Shown piece by piece: positions 48,491 through 58,142 of a DNA stretch of 58,142 bases (within the stretch, counting starts at the first letter, position 1; each line of letters opens with the position of its first letter). This DNA is from Welwitschia mirabilis. Its lineage: Eukaryota > Gnetophyta > Gnetopsida > Welwitschiales. Below the pieces are notes generated by a model. It saw nothing but the letters and a program-made list of their open reading frames with translations, was not told where the DNA came from and searched no databases. Where the stretch lies: NCBI GenBank assembly GCA_051453625.1, contig JBOZIK010000001.1, positions 127,244,556 through 127,302,697 on the forward strand, read 5' to 3'. Position numbers and translations under genes: made by a program.

Positions 48491-49049
48491 TTAATCTAGA
48501 AAATTCAAATCCAAATGGGAAACGTATGACTTGAAAGTCACTTATGAGAACCTTTTTGTTAACATATGAGACTTGTAGGAAGACTAGATATGCTCTAGGA
48601 AGATGTGCAAGCATAGAATAGAGACGTATCCATTATGGAAGAAAAGACCATGAAAGGAATGAATACAGGAAGAAGATAAATAGATATTGACAAGAAGTAG
48701 AAAGAAATGTACTCTTTCTATAAAAAGACAGAACATAATCAAAATGAGTGCTAGCATAAATAGAAGAAAAAGAAAGTAGTCAAGAACACAATAGTTTATC
48801 TAAGAAAAAAGAATAAAAAAGATAAAAAATATAATACCTTTTAACACTTAACAGAGGAATAGGATAAAAACCATTATCAATATTAAAACTAAGTAAATAT
48901 ATACAAGTCAAATGATGCTAAAACCCATGTAAAGGGAAGGACCAACAATAGAATACTTTAAGAGAGGGAAACTATGAATAATGTGGGTAATAGCTCTTAG
49001 TCAATCATTGAAGACACATTAAAAAAAGGTCAAGGGATTCCCAGAAAGG

Positions 49050-49720
49050 AATAAAAATAAACCTGATGGAATACCTCTCTTGGAATTGTAATGGATTATA
49101 ATATCCCTATAAGAAAAAGACCCTAAGAGACTTAATTAGTAAATTTAACATCAATTTGTTTACAAGAAATGAAGATGCATGATAGCATCAAATTAGACAA
49201 GTTCTGGCAGTAGTAAAACATATTCACCTCTATAACTTAAGGAACTTCAAGAGGAATTATTACCCTTATGAGAAAGGAGGCACACTTGATCCACAGTAGC
49301 AAAAATCACTTAATAATATATTTGAAAAAAAAAGGATGGACTATCACAAATGTGTATAGCTCTTAAAATAATCTAGATAAAGTCTCTATGCTAAAGGATC
49401 TATGGAGTTTAGTGGTGGCCAAATGGATAGTTATGGGGATTTTAACAAATAACTTTACATATGGAAGAAAACAAGGGGTGAAAAATGAAACAAGAGAAGG
49501 GCAACAATCCTTAGATATTTCATGAGGCAAAATGTTCTCTTGGCTATTTTACTTAGAGGATGCAAATACTCTTGGTCTAGTAAAAGAATGGGAGGTAACT
49601 AGGTTATGTCTAGGATTGCTTGAATTATAGCTAGGAAGGATATAGCCAAACTACTAATTAAAGCATGGGGTCTAAATAGAGTAAAATCTAATCACTGACT
49701 AATTAAATTTAGAATAGATC
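49050..49720 (+). pseudogene. LINE ORF2 endonuclease, N-terminal domain
   Basis: It starts 'MEYLSWNCNGL' near 49068, the S-W-N-x-x-G-L opening of plant LINE endonucleases, then 'YPYKKKTLRDLISKF', a Q-E-M-K step near 49160, 'TSRGIITLMRK' in a second frame near 49240, 'AKWIVMG' plus a D-F-N-K step near 49420-49450, and 'LLRGCKYSWSSKRMGGN' near 49550-49600. Frame shifts and stops are present. Confidence 0.85.
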
Positions 49721-49972
49721 AAAAGGATAGTTGAAAAGATTTAAAATTAATATAATGGTACCCTTCCTCTAAAATTCCTATATAAAGGCTTAAACACTCT
49801 TAAGTCACACTTAAAGGACTGGAGAAAGAAGGATAAAGGAAGATTCAAATTTAAAAAGGATCTAAAGAAAGANNNNNNNNNNNNNNNNNNNNNNNNNNNN
49901 NNNNNNNNNNNNNNNNNNNNNNNNNNNNNNNNNNNNNNNNNNNNNNNNNNNNNNNNNNNNNNNNNNNNNNNN

Positions 49973-51664
49973 ATTATCCTCATTGATTCTAGTTTCTGGA
50001 TGTTTTTTAGAAATGTTATAAAGACATCACAAAAACATCATATCAAAATTAAATTTCTGAGGTAGTAGCTATTAGAATTTATTTGTGCTTTCCCTTTTAT
50101 AGAGTTTTTAAAGATAAATACTTCTTTAAAAATAAAATACAAGCTTTTGTTAATTCAAAGTACTATCAAAACTTCTTTATTACTTCATTGTCTTTTCCTT
50201 GTACTTGCTAATTGTTACACTGTAATATTTATTCATTGTTGCAGCATTTTTAACCTGCATATCTAAGTATTTTTCTAATAAGATCGTTCACATTTTAGAA
50301 TTTCAAGTTCAATCTCTTCACACTACATAGGCCTTCTCAAGAAAAAATAAATCCTTTTATTAACTGCATGTTATTTGTTTCTCTTCTATTTCCTTTTCCA
50401 TGTCTCTCACACTAACTCCTCTATTTTTACAAGACATAATGCAATAACTCACTAAAAATAATTGTTTGAGCTCTTGATATTGCTATAGTGCCCACAACAA
50501 TCTTTTATAACTGCACTTAAATGTTGAACACTTAGTTCATCCTGATTGTTTTAAGACTCTTTCATGAAATGATGAGTTTGAAATTAGGATGTTAACATAA
50601 AGTAAGGGATTGGATAAGGTATCTAATAAATGGTATTAGACTTGAAGAGGATAGGAACCTTTTTTTCTTAAAAACATATACACTATTACTATCTTTCACT
50701 TTGTCACTGAAGCATAGCTTCATGTTGAATAAGTACTTTAAACTTGGAAATAGAAATTCTAGAAATGAAAAATTAGTTATTGAACTAGAGATAAGTGAGA
50801 GCAATAGTACAGAAGGAGAACATATATCTTCATAGGCATCTGCATGCTTTCCATCTACATGTTTTAAAATATTTTGATATGTTTTTTTTCAAATGTGCAA
50901 TGAAGAAAAGGATAAAATAATAAAGTTTAAAAGAAGAAAGCAGCTAAATATTTGAAAGATAACAATAAAAATGCATTATTTAATAAAAATGGATGAAATT
51001 ATAGCTTCTAATTCCATACACTGTATATCCTTCCTAGTATTTTTGAAATACAAATGATAGCAACAGAGCTAGATATGCCTGTAAACTATGGTCACCTCCT
51101 AGTATGCATTTCATGTGTAAGTAGAGCAACAATGGACAAGTGGAGCGACAATGAGTAAGTGGAGCAACAAGATGCAAGCAGAGCAGTAACGAGTAAGTAG
51201 AGTGGCAAGGTGTGAGTGGAGCAGCAACAGGCAAGTGGAGTGGGAAGGCTTGAGCATAGAAATAAGGTACAAGCAGAGCGGCAATGTGCAAGCACAGTAG
51301 AACATGAAACGCACATGTGATAGCATTAGATTTATTATTAACATTGCGTGTGTAGCCTGTTTTTTATTTTTAATGATCTCAACATTTATGGTATTTATCC
51401 CATTAAATGCCTTAAAAGCGCCCCACTTTTTATGAATTTTATTTGGTTAAGCATCATAAAAGACCACAAATACTTAATGTGTTAATTTATAAATGTCCTA
51501 AAAACATTTACATGTGGTCTTTTAAGGCATTTATTTAGAAAATAAATTAAAATAATTATATCTTTTTGATTCCAAGGAATTTATTAAAATAAATGCCTTA
51601 AAAGGCCCTATAATTATGACATTTATTTAAATAAACACCTTAAAAGAAACTATTTTGTGTGGTG
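49973..51664 (+). repeat. CACTA right arm Z with terminus
   Basis: It is homologous to arm Y over its whole length (about 1.69 versus 1.68 kb). It ends in 'ccttaaaagaaactattttg' then tgtggtg; the minus strand is CACCACACAAAATAG, a decayed CACTA end. Subterminal words cover 51400-51645. Confidence 0.85.
51113..51310. repeat. Minisatellite of gag.agcggcaa-type units (arm Z)
   Basis: About nine units of 20-22 bp such as 'gtaagtggagcaacaa' and 'gcaagcagagcggcaa'. Three overlapping minus-strand ORFs here (51034-51344, rich in Leu, His, Cys, Ser) come from the repeat being open in all frames. Confidence 0.85.
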
Positions 51665-53488
51665 TTGTGAAGCTTGAAGCTTGAAAGCTTAGAGTTAAGG
51701 AATTTTGAGCTTAGATCTTCATCAATCTTCAACTATCAAGGACTTACTAATCTTTCCAAGTAAGCTCTTTATTTATGTTATCCATATGGTCTTTTTCAAT
51801 ATTTTAGTAGAACGATGTAATATTACATTAGATTACTATTTATGATATATGTTATTTCCTCCCATTAGCTCTCACTAAGATGTAGGAAGATATGAGAGGT
51901 CTATTATGCTTGGTGATTAATATTACTAATGGATGATTATGGCCAAGTGACTACTTTAGGGATTCACTATATACTCGGGTACCATGTTTATTTTTCATTA
52001 ACATACATAACAATATATTTTTCATTTATTATGCATTAGATCCATCTTATTATGTGCAATACCCCTCCATGGTAATCCTAAGGCTCATAGTAAATGGTTT
52101 TTTTTAATTGATTTGATTTTTTTCTTTCTACATTGATTTGAATTAGTACATTTAGTTAAGATGTTTTGAAGATAATTAGTTTAGCTAGTATATTTATTAT
52201 TTTATTGATTTAAATTATTGCATAACTAGTTGTAGAAACTTTTTCATCTTTCTTATAATCAAAGTTAAAGTTTTAGAATAAAGGCTTAGATTAAAAACAC
52301 TATAACTTATTAATTAGTAGGTATAAAGTAGTGAACTTTTTTTGTAAGTTTATAATCATGCTATGATTTTGAAAATGTAAGAATAGTAATGTTTTTGAGG
52401 TGTAGGGAGTTTTAAGAAACTTATTTGTTAAAATACATAAAAAATAAATGCAATAATTAGTAAGTAATTAATCTATGTTTATGTAACTAATCCTTAAGAT
52501 ACTTGTAAACTTAAGAATTTTAAGTTATAGGGAATTAGATAATCTTTCCAAATCATTTTAATTCATTTAAAAACACATAGTATTTTGAAAGTTATAATCA
52601 TTTTAGTGTAGTGCAGTAGGTCTGTAATTTTGAAAAATTTAACAATTTTTAACCTTAAATCATGACCTTAGAAATAATATTTTTAGAATTCCAAGATATC
52701 ATAAATTAGTTCTTAAGGACGCTATTATGCATGTATTTTATGAAAAACTACTAAAATTTATTTTTCACTTCATATTAATTAATTATTAAAGTTTTGATTT
52801 TGATATCTCCTTAGAGCCCAAAAACATTATAATTAATGTTTTAAATTATTAAAAAAATTATTACATAAAATTTTATAAGGGATTTTAGTATGTAAAATAT
52901 GTTACTATTAGTAGCCTTACGTTAGATTACCTAGAAATAGTATTTTATTACTAGAAATACCTCTTTTACCTTTTTTCCTTTATTTTACTTTGAATGTGCA
53001 TACTTATAAGAGTTTTCACCTTAGTATTTTAAGTAATGTAAATAGTTTTTGATTTATCACTTATTTTCTTGACTTATAATATAGTCATATGATTCTTAAA
53101 TAAAGAGTTATATCTTAATAATTATTCTTAAACTATATTTCATTTATTTATTTTTCTTACATAATGGAGATTATCATATAAACATGGAAGAATGTTTCTA
53201 TGATTATCATAGCTCCAAGTATGAATTAGTTTTTTTAAGCACGTGATTAAGATATGATTTAATACATGTTAAATCTTATTATTATTTTTGAAAGAAAGAA
53301 AAGAAATAAATATTTCCTTTTTTTAGATTTTCATTACTATAATCTTGAAATGAAGATATTCTAGTTTGCTTGTTTTCTCTTTTATGATTGTTTCTATAAA
53401 AATAAATCTAATGATAATTAGGATTATTATAACTATGTAAATAATCCATTAAATATCCATATTTGTTAAAATTATATGCATGCATTTA
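51665..53488. other. Flank after the CACTA nest, no gene
   Basis: It opens with 'gaagcttgaagcttgaaagc', a short direct repeat, then AT-rich sequence with no coding signal. If the nesting model is right, this is the rest of the Gypsy-1 3' untranslated region. Confidence 0.5.
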
Positions 53489-54269
53489 TGTAATGTATCC
53501 ATCGAACAGGGCTAAATCAAATAATTATAGTAATGATCATCCCCACCCTTGGATTTCATCACCAAGTGGGTTGGATTGTATTTTCTTTATAATACCCTTC
53601 TAGAAGTGGATTTGATCATTACTCTTCTACCCTGCCCATGTATAAACTTACTTTGATTTAATATCTCAAGTCCTTAGCACTAATGGATCATGTTGCACCA
53701 TCCAAATATGTTTTAAGAAAGTGGAATCATTTATAAGGATGCATCCACCTCATGTACTACCTATCACCTATTTTTGTAGTATATCGAGGTAAAGTGTAAG
53801 GCTATGGAGTTAAGCTTAACCATGTTTGTATAGTTTAATATATGAAGGAGAACCAACTCAGATTCAGAGGGTGGCCATATATCAAGTTGGAATGGCATTA
53901 ATGGGAGTTACAATGTCTTATTATATTGGTTAGGTATTATCATTAAACTTATCCATCTATGTTTATAATAAGTTTACATCTCCTTAACTATTTATAGGAT
54001 ATCTTTTTATGTGACGAAAAACTAGGAAAAAATGGAGGACATAAACTTATGGCATAGTTATTATTTGTAAACTAAAATAAACTAGAAATTAATTATAGAT
54101 AAATATATAATAACAATATGATTTTTTCCTCAAAATATAAAAATGCTAATAAACAAATAAGTAAAATTTGATCTTAGGTTCTATTGTATCTGTTAATATT
54201 AAAAAACGAAGGAAGAAAAAAGGTAGAAAAATAATGGCTAACTAGGATAAGAAAATATATGATGTCACA
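53489..54269 (+). repeat. Gypsy-1-type LTR copy C (candidate displaced 3' LTR or solo LTR)
   Basis: It aligns with 562-1293 from 53548 to the end; shared landmarks include 'aagtggattt.atcattactc' and 'taattatagataaatatata'. Its end 'gatgtcaca' keeps the C lost in copy B. The left edge at TGTAATG (53489) is a guess, as no polypurine tract precedes it. No gag follows, so it is a 3' or solo LTR rather than a new 5' LTR. Confidence 0.7.
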
Positions 54270-57200
54270 GATTGCTATTATCAATTTACTAGTGTTCATT
54301 TTCTTGTTTATTTGCATCTAAAAATTTCTTGATGGTGGTTTTCAAATCAAACTCAATTATAGAATGGAAAATCTACCTTATCAAAGATTTGATTTAATAA
54401 AACTTATTTATTAAAAATTCATGAAATAATAATCTAGTTCATGATTTAAAATAATCTTATGGGATGTTAATTCAGGGTGACAAAATTCATCACACCTTAT
54501 CCACATTGTATAGCACAACTACTTTCTTGATCTTGGTATTATACATCTAGAGCTAGTTTATCTATTACTAAGGATGCTTATTTGCTTTGAACAAAATTCA
54601 TATTTTAAATACTTTATTGGATTTAAAAAATTAAAATTAATTTTATCTTTTTATTTTAAAGTAGACATTTTGTAATGTATTTCATGAGATCATAGAATTT
54701 CACCTAAATTCTAAAGGAATGTAGTGAGTATAAAAGTTGTTATTTTTCTACTACATAATTTTGCAAGTATTCATTGTCAAAGCATGGAATAATGAAAAAA
54801 TATTTACAATTTTATGAAAGTATGTATTTTTCACGTTTCACTATTAGTAAAAATGGAGAGGATTTCTAGAAGTGCCATTACTGTGCATGAGAAACAATTA
54901 CAAATGTTATGAGATGTAAAATTATGATTGCTTTATATCCTTTGAGCTTATATCTTGGTAGAAAAAAATAAAATGATGCTACATATTTCATATCACTATT
55001 AGGAGTTAGAATCATCATTAGATTTTGTGTATTTTGTATAGGGTATTTGCTTTTTTGTGATGTAACATTTTTTTATTTTTAATTTTTGAAAAGAGAATAT
55101 GCTTAAAATATACATTATCTGTTACAAGATGTCTTTACATTATGATACTCAATGGACACTAATGATTTATTTGTGATTTTGTATTTTAAATATCTGCATA
55201 TGCTAATATGATAATTGTTTATATTGCATATAACTATATGTGATATGTTATGCAAAATTACACTATGAAAAGCTAGTATGCTTTTACTAAATTATATAGC
55301 CTTTATACTAGAATGAGATTTAATTACTAGTATTCACTTATCCTCTTAAAATTTATGGAAGTAATATTTGCATAATTAGATTTTTCTTAGTACTAAATTT
55401 GAATTAATCCTTATTATTAGTAACTAGTTTGAATTGACATTATGCCTTACAATTCTTACTAGAAAACATTTTATAAAAATTTAATCAATTACTAGTAATA
55501 TGTAAAAGTAAAAATCATTAAAATTTAGGAAATAAAAGGTATTAAAGGACTATTATCCTTTTCTTGATAAAAGTTTATCTTGAGCTTCAGCCTTTAGGAT
55601 CATCTCAAAGAAATGTTACTATTATTGAGTTTTTTATTACATTGTTTTCATTTCTAAGGATTTGAAAAAGGTATATATTGAAGTCATAGGTAATGCATAC
55701 AATTATTTAGATCCGTAATAACTTATTGATCTTAGTTGTAATTATTTATGTCAACATTTTCTTGCAAAATTTGTTCAATGACACAATTCTTCCATACTAA
55801 ATCTTTTTAGAAATATAACTTTAGGATATATTTAGTAAACGATTTTTTAACTAAGAAATTTGTATTATCTAGATGTGTCTAATCTAGATTTAAATACCAA
55901 AAATTATGTATTAGTCCTTAAATGTCATATTTCATTTTTTTACCTAATACATGTCTACGGTGATTTCAAGATTATAAGAAAATTTATAAATAATTTAAAA
56001 GTAATAAGAGAAACAATGGCTTTCCTAGATCTATTACCATTAAATTTAATATTATTATAAATACTAAAATTGAAAAAAATATATAATGATATTCACAACT
56101 TATAAAAAAAGCATAATAAGTTTTGGCTTTTAGATTGGTAAGGAAGATCCAATAATAAAACACTCATTCAATAAATGCAATTCTTAAGCAAAAGTAGCTT
56201 TTCTTTTATAGAAATCCATTCTCATATCACATTAGAAGAGTAAAATCATTTGATATATTATATACTACCTTAGAATGAAAGATAGTTTCAAGGCCTTATA
56301 TTCTTAAACAAGAAATCTTTGAAGATCAAATATGATAAAATTATAAATAATTTTTTTAAAAAACAATAATGGATGAATTATAAGTAAATTTGAACATGAA
56401 ATACAACTTGGACTTATCAAACTTTGCAAATAAAAATGCAAAAATATCATTTTCAAATGAAAACACTTACATAAAAATTTTAAGAAGAAAATAAAAGTCT
56501 ATTGTGATTCTTATATTTTCTTTTTGAAATGACATTGAAGTAGACATTTGATTAATTCTTAATTTTATGATAAGGGAAAATAAATGAAAAAGAAAAAAAA
56601 AGACAAGAAAAAATTGGACATATGATAATGAAAATTTGGATCATCTAAACATATCAAAACTTTTGGCATTCTTAGACATTATTTTTGTTCTTAATTCATT
56701 AGAAAAATTAACTTAATTCAAATCTTGGCATCCATTTTGTACAATTATTCCTTTCATAATAAACCATAATTATTACTTTTATCAGTACGTAATCCTATGT
56801 TTATAAACAAAATTATTTTATGACTATTAGTGTTTCATAATGTTTTTCTTCAATGAATTCATCTACTATCTTCAAAAAAATCCTATAAAGCCTTAAAGGA
56901 CCTCAATGGAGGCCTTTCTTCACATTAAAAATTCTTTAAAGATTTCATGTTCATTTGCACAAGGTGTTTCTTTTAGTTCTTTCAACAAAGATGACTAGAT
57001 CCTTTCTTTATATTTTATCATGAGAGATGTTGTATTCTTTCCACTGCAAGTAGCATTTAACCCTAGATTGTTATTATCTAAATCATTAACTATCTTTTAA
57101 AGATAAACACTTTTCAATAGCATCTTAATATTCTCTATAAAGATTTGGGATTTTGTATGATTAATGTGTGTTATCTTTTCAAATGGTTTCTTCAAGTTGA

Positions 57201-57741
57201 AGTAGTAGAATCTTCTATGGTTTCTTAAATTTTACAATGTTAAATCTTTATTCATTATTATGCAACTTTAATTGTTTACAAGTGGACTCCCTTTTTTAGT
57301 CTTCAAACTCTAATGTATTGGTAGTTTGTCTAGGGTGTTGAATTTTTTAATCCTTTTCTAGTTTTTAAAGCTTTAAGTGCTAGATTACTTCTATACATAC
57401 CTTTTTTAAAGAGTGGACCTCTTCCTATTTTTAATGGAATCCCAAAGATACACTATTTTATTCCATTGGATTTACCAAATAGAAAAATTTTTATTCATCT
57501 TTGTAAAGGAAAGAGAAATAATCTTCTAGGATCTATAATTTTTATCATAGGAAAGGTATCTATTTAGAGTTTGTCCTTTTTTCTTCTTCGTGAAATGGGT
57601 GAGGGAAAGGGAAAGTTTTTGGTAAAACTTCTTGCTCTTCTAGTTAGATTCAAATTTCAACTCTGGTCTTTTCTAATAAGGATACAAATTCTACTTTGTA
57701 TTCTTCGGATAAAAATGCATGTTTGAATAATGATTTTACCA
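54270..57741. other. AT-rich region, nothing identified
   Basis: No protein motif, RNA gene or repeat could be supported. The 66-codon ORF at 55860-56060 has no recognisable feature and is likely chance in AT-rich DNA. Confidence 0.55.
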
Positions 57742-58142
57742 AGTCCATTTTGAAGAATAATAATCAATAGTTTCAACATGTCTACAAAAATAGTAATTAA
57801 TCTCCATTAGTTAAAAACTATTTCAAAGGAAATAAAATAATTAAATTTCAACACCAAAAAAATCTTACAACAGTCCATTTTAAAGGATGATAGCTAACAG
57901 TTTCAGTGCACTAATGAAAATAGTAATTCATCTCGATTGGTCGGAAACTCTTTCAAATAAAAATAAAGTAATTTAGTTTCATAACCCAAAAAGTCTTTCA
58001 AAAGTTTATTTCAAAGGATAATAACCAACTGTTTCCAACATGTCCACAAAAATAGTAATTCATCCCCATTCATTGAAAACTCTTTTAAAGAAAATAAAGT
58101 AATTTGATTTCATCACCCAAAAATTCTTCCAAAGAAGTGTAT
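57742..58142. repeat. 130-bp satellite-like tandem repeat (runs off the window)
   Basis: Three units start at 57742, 57872 and 58003 (periods 130 and 131). Each has 'agtccatttt.aagga.aata', '..caacagtttca', 'aaaatagtaattcatc.cca', 'gaaaactctttcaaa' and 'aagtaatttagtttcat.acc'. Identity between units is high relative to the decay of the surrounding elements. Confidence 0.88.

Larger units (their letters stand above)
47900..49872 (+). mobile_element. LINE, plus strand (5' part; right end lost in gap)
   Basis: A DUF4283-type ORF1 and the endonuclease of ORF2 are present in the correct order; RT would lie beyond but is cut by the gap at 49873-49972, after which CACTA arm Z resumes. The lineage is plant L1-like, distinct in orientation and sequence from the LINE at 38116-42790. 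Confidence 0.8.
17375..51664. mobile_element. Composite nest of CACTA (En/Spm) elements
   Basis: The outer limits are a left terminus at 17375 (TACTACAAGAAATATAGGC, a CACTACAAGAAA end with its first C changed) and a right terminus at 51664 (on the minus strand CACCACACAAAATAG). Flanking trinucleotides tta (17372-17374) and ttg (51665-51667) agree at 2 of 3, as for a decayed 3-bp target duplication. Inside are a second left end (22608) and two more right ends (43013, 46100), so at least two, probably three, CACTA copies are involved. The exact pairing is unresolved because gaps fall near the joints. Confidence 0.7.

Noticed and set aside
51034-51344. Three overlapping minus-strand ORFs rich in Leu, His, Ser and Cys
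   Set aside because: All three frames are open because of the GC-rich tandem repeat; there is no protein-family match.
55860-56060. Plus-strand 66-codon ORF
   Set aside because: No motif, no splice context and no neighbour; expected by chance in AT-rich DNA.
57742-58142. CRISPR-like array
   Set aside because: Units are contiguous 130-bp tandem repeats without unique spacers, in a eukaryotic context.

Overview
This is a decayed plant (angiosperm-type) transposable-element landscape. It is very AT-rich, carries N-gaps, and contains no intact protein-coding gene. The evidence for a plant is a tRNA-iMet primed Ty3/gypsy element, a CACTA (En/Spm) element with TNP2 and TNP1-type genes, LINEs with a DUF4283-type ORF1, a Tat/Athila-type gag and PBS, and one exon that looks like plant VPS13. 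The species cannot be named from this. Almost every ORF is broken by stops that look like C-to-T or G-to-A decay.

Layout. An old plus-strand Ty3/gypsy element (Gypsy-1) frames the window: LTR at 562-1293 (another LTR copy at 1-461), degenerate PBS, gag, protease, RT/RNase H and integrase up to 6699. There a younger minus-strand gypsy (Gypsy-2, 6700-15674) inserted inside the integrase codons, leaving a 5-bp target duplication. The Gypsy-1 integrase tail and chromodomain-like end resume at 15675-16370. Gypsy-2 has two LTRs, a perfect 13-nt iMet PBS, a PPT, and gag-PR-RT-RH-IN on the minus strand. Between its PBS and gag sits about 3.5 kb of unusual cargo: a roughly 20-bp minisatellite (11750-12436) and a plus-strand, intron-containing gene-like sequence (about 12760-15060).

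From 17375 to 51664 lies a composite of CACTA elements. There are two left ends (17375, 22608) and three right ends (43013, 46100, 51664), all with subterminal arrays of a short AAGGCATTT/CCTTAAAAGG-type motif. The inner element keeps a minus-strand TNP2 transposase (26650-32351) and a TNP1-like second gene (24637-25855). TNP2 is split by a Tat/Athila-like retroelement fragment (about 28792-31089). A minus-strand LINE (38116-42790) sits in one CACTA right arm, and a plus-strand LINE (about 47900-49872) lies before another. The left arm at 17375-22498 carries a spliceable exon resembling the VPS13 N-terminal region, plus other exon-like pieces, which suggests host gene capture.

From 51665 the flank is non-coding to an LTR copy at 53489-54269, possibly the displaced 3' LTR of Gypsy-1 about 52 kb from its mate. 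Then AT-rich sequence runs to a 130-bp tandem repeat that leaves the window at 57742-58142.

Nothing here acts as an operon or pathway. The interest lies in nesting order, captured gene fragments and unexplained repeats.
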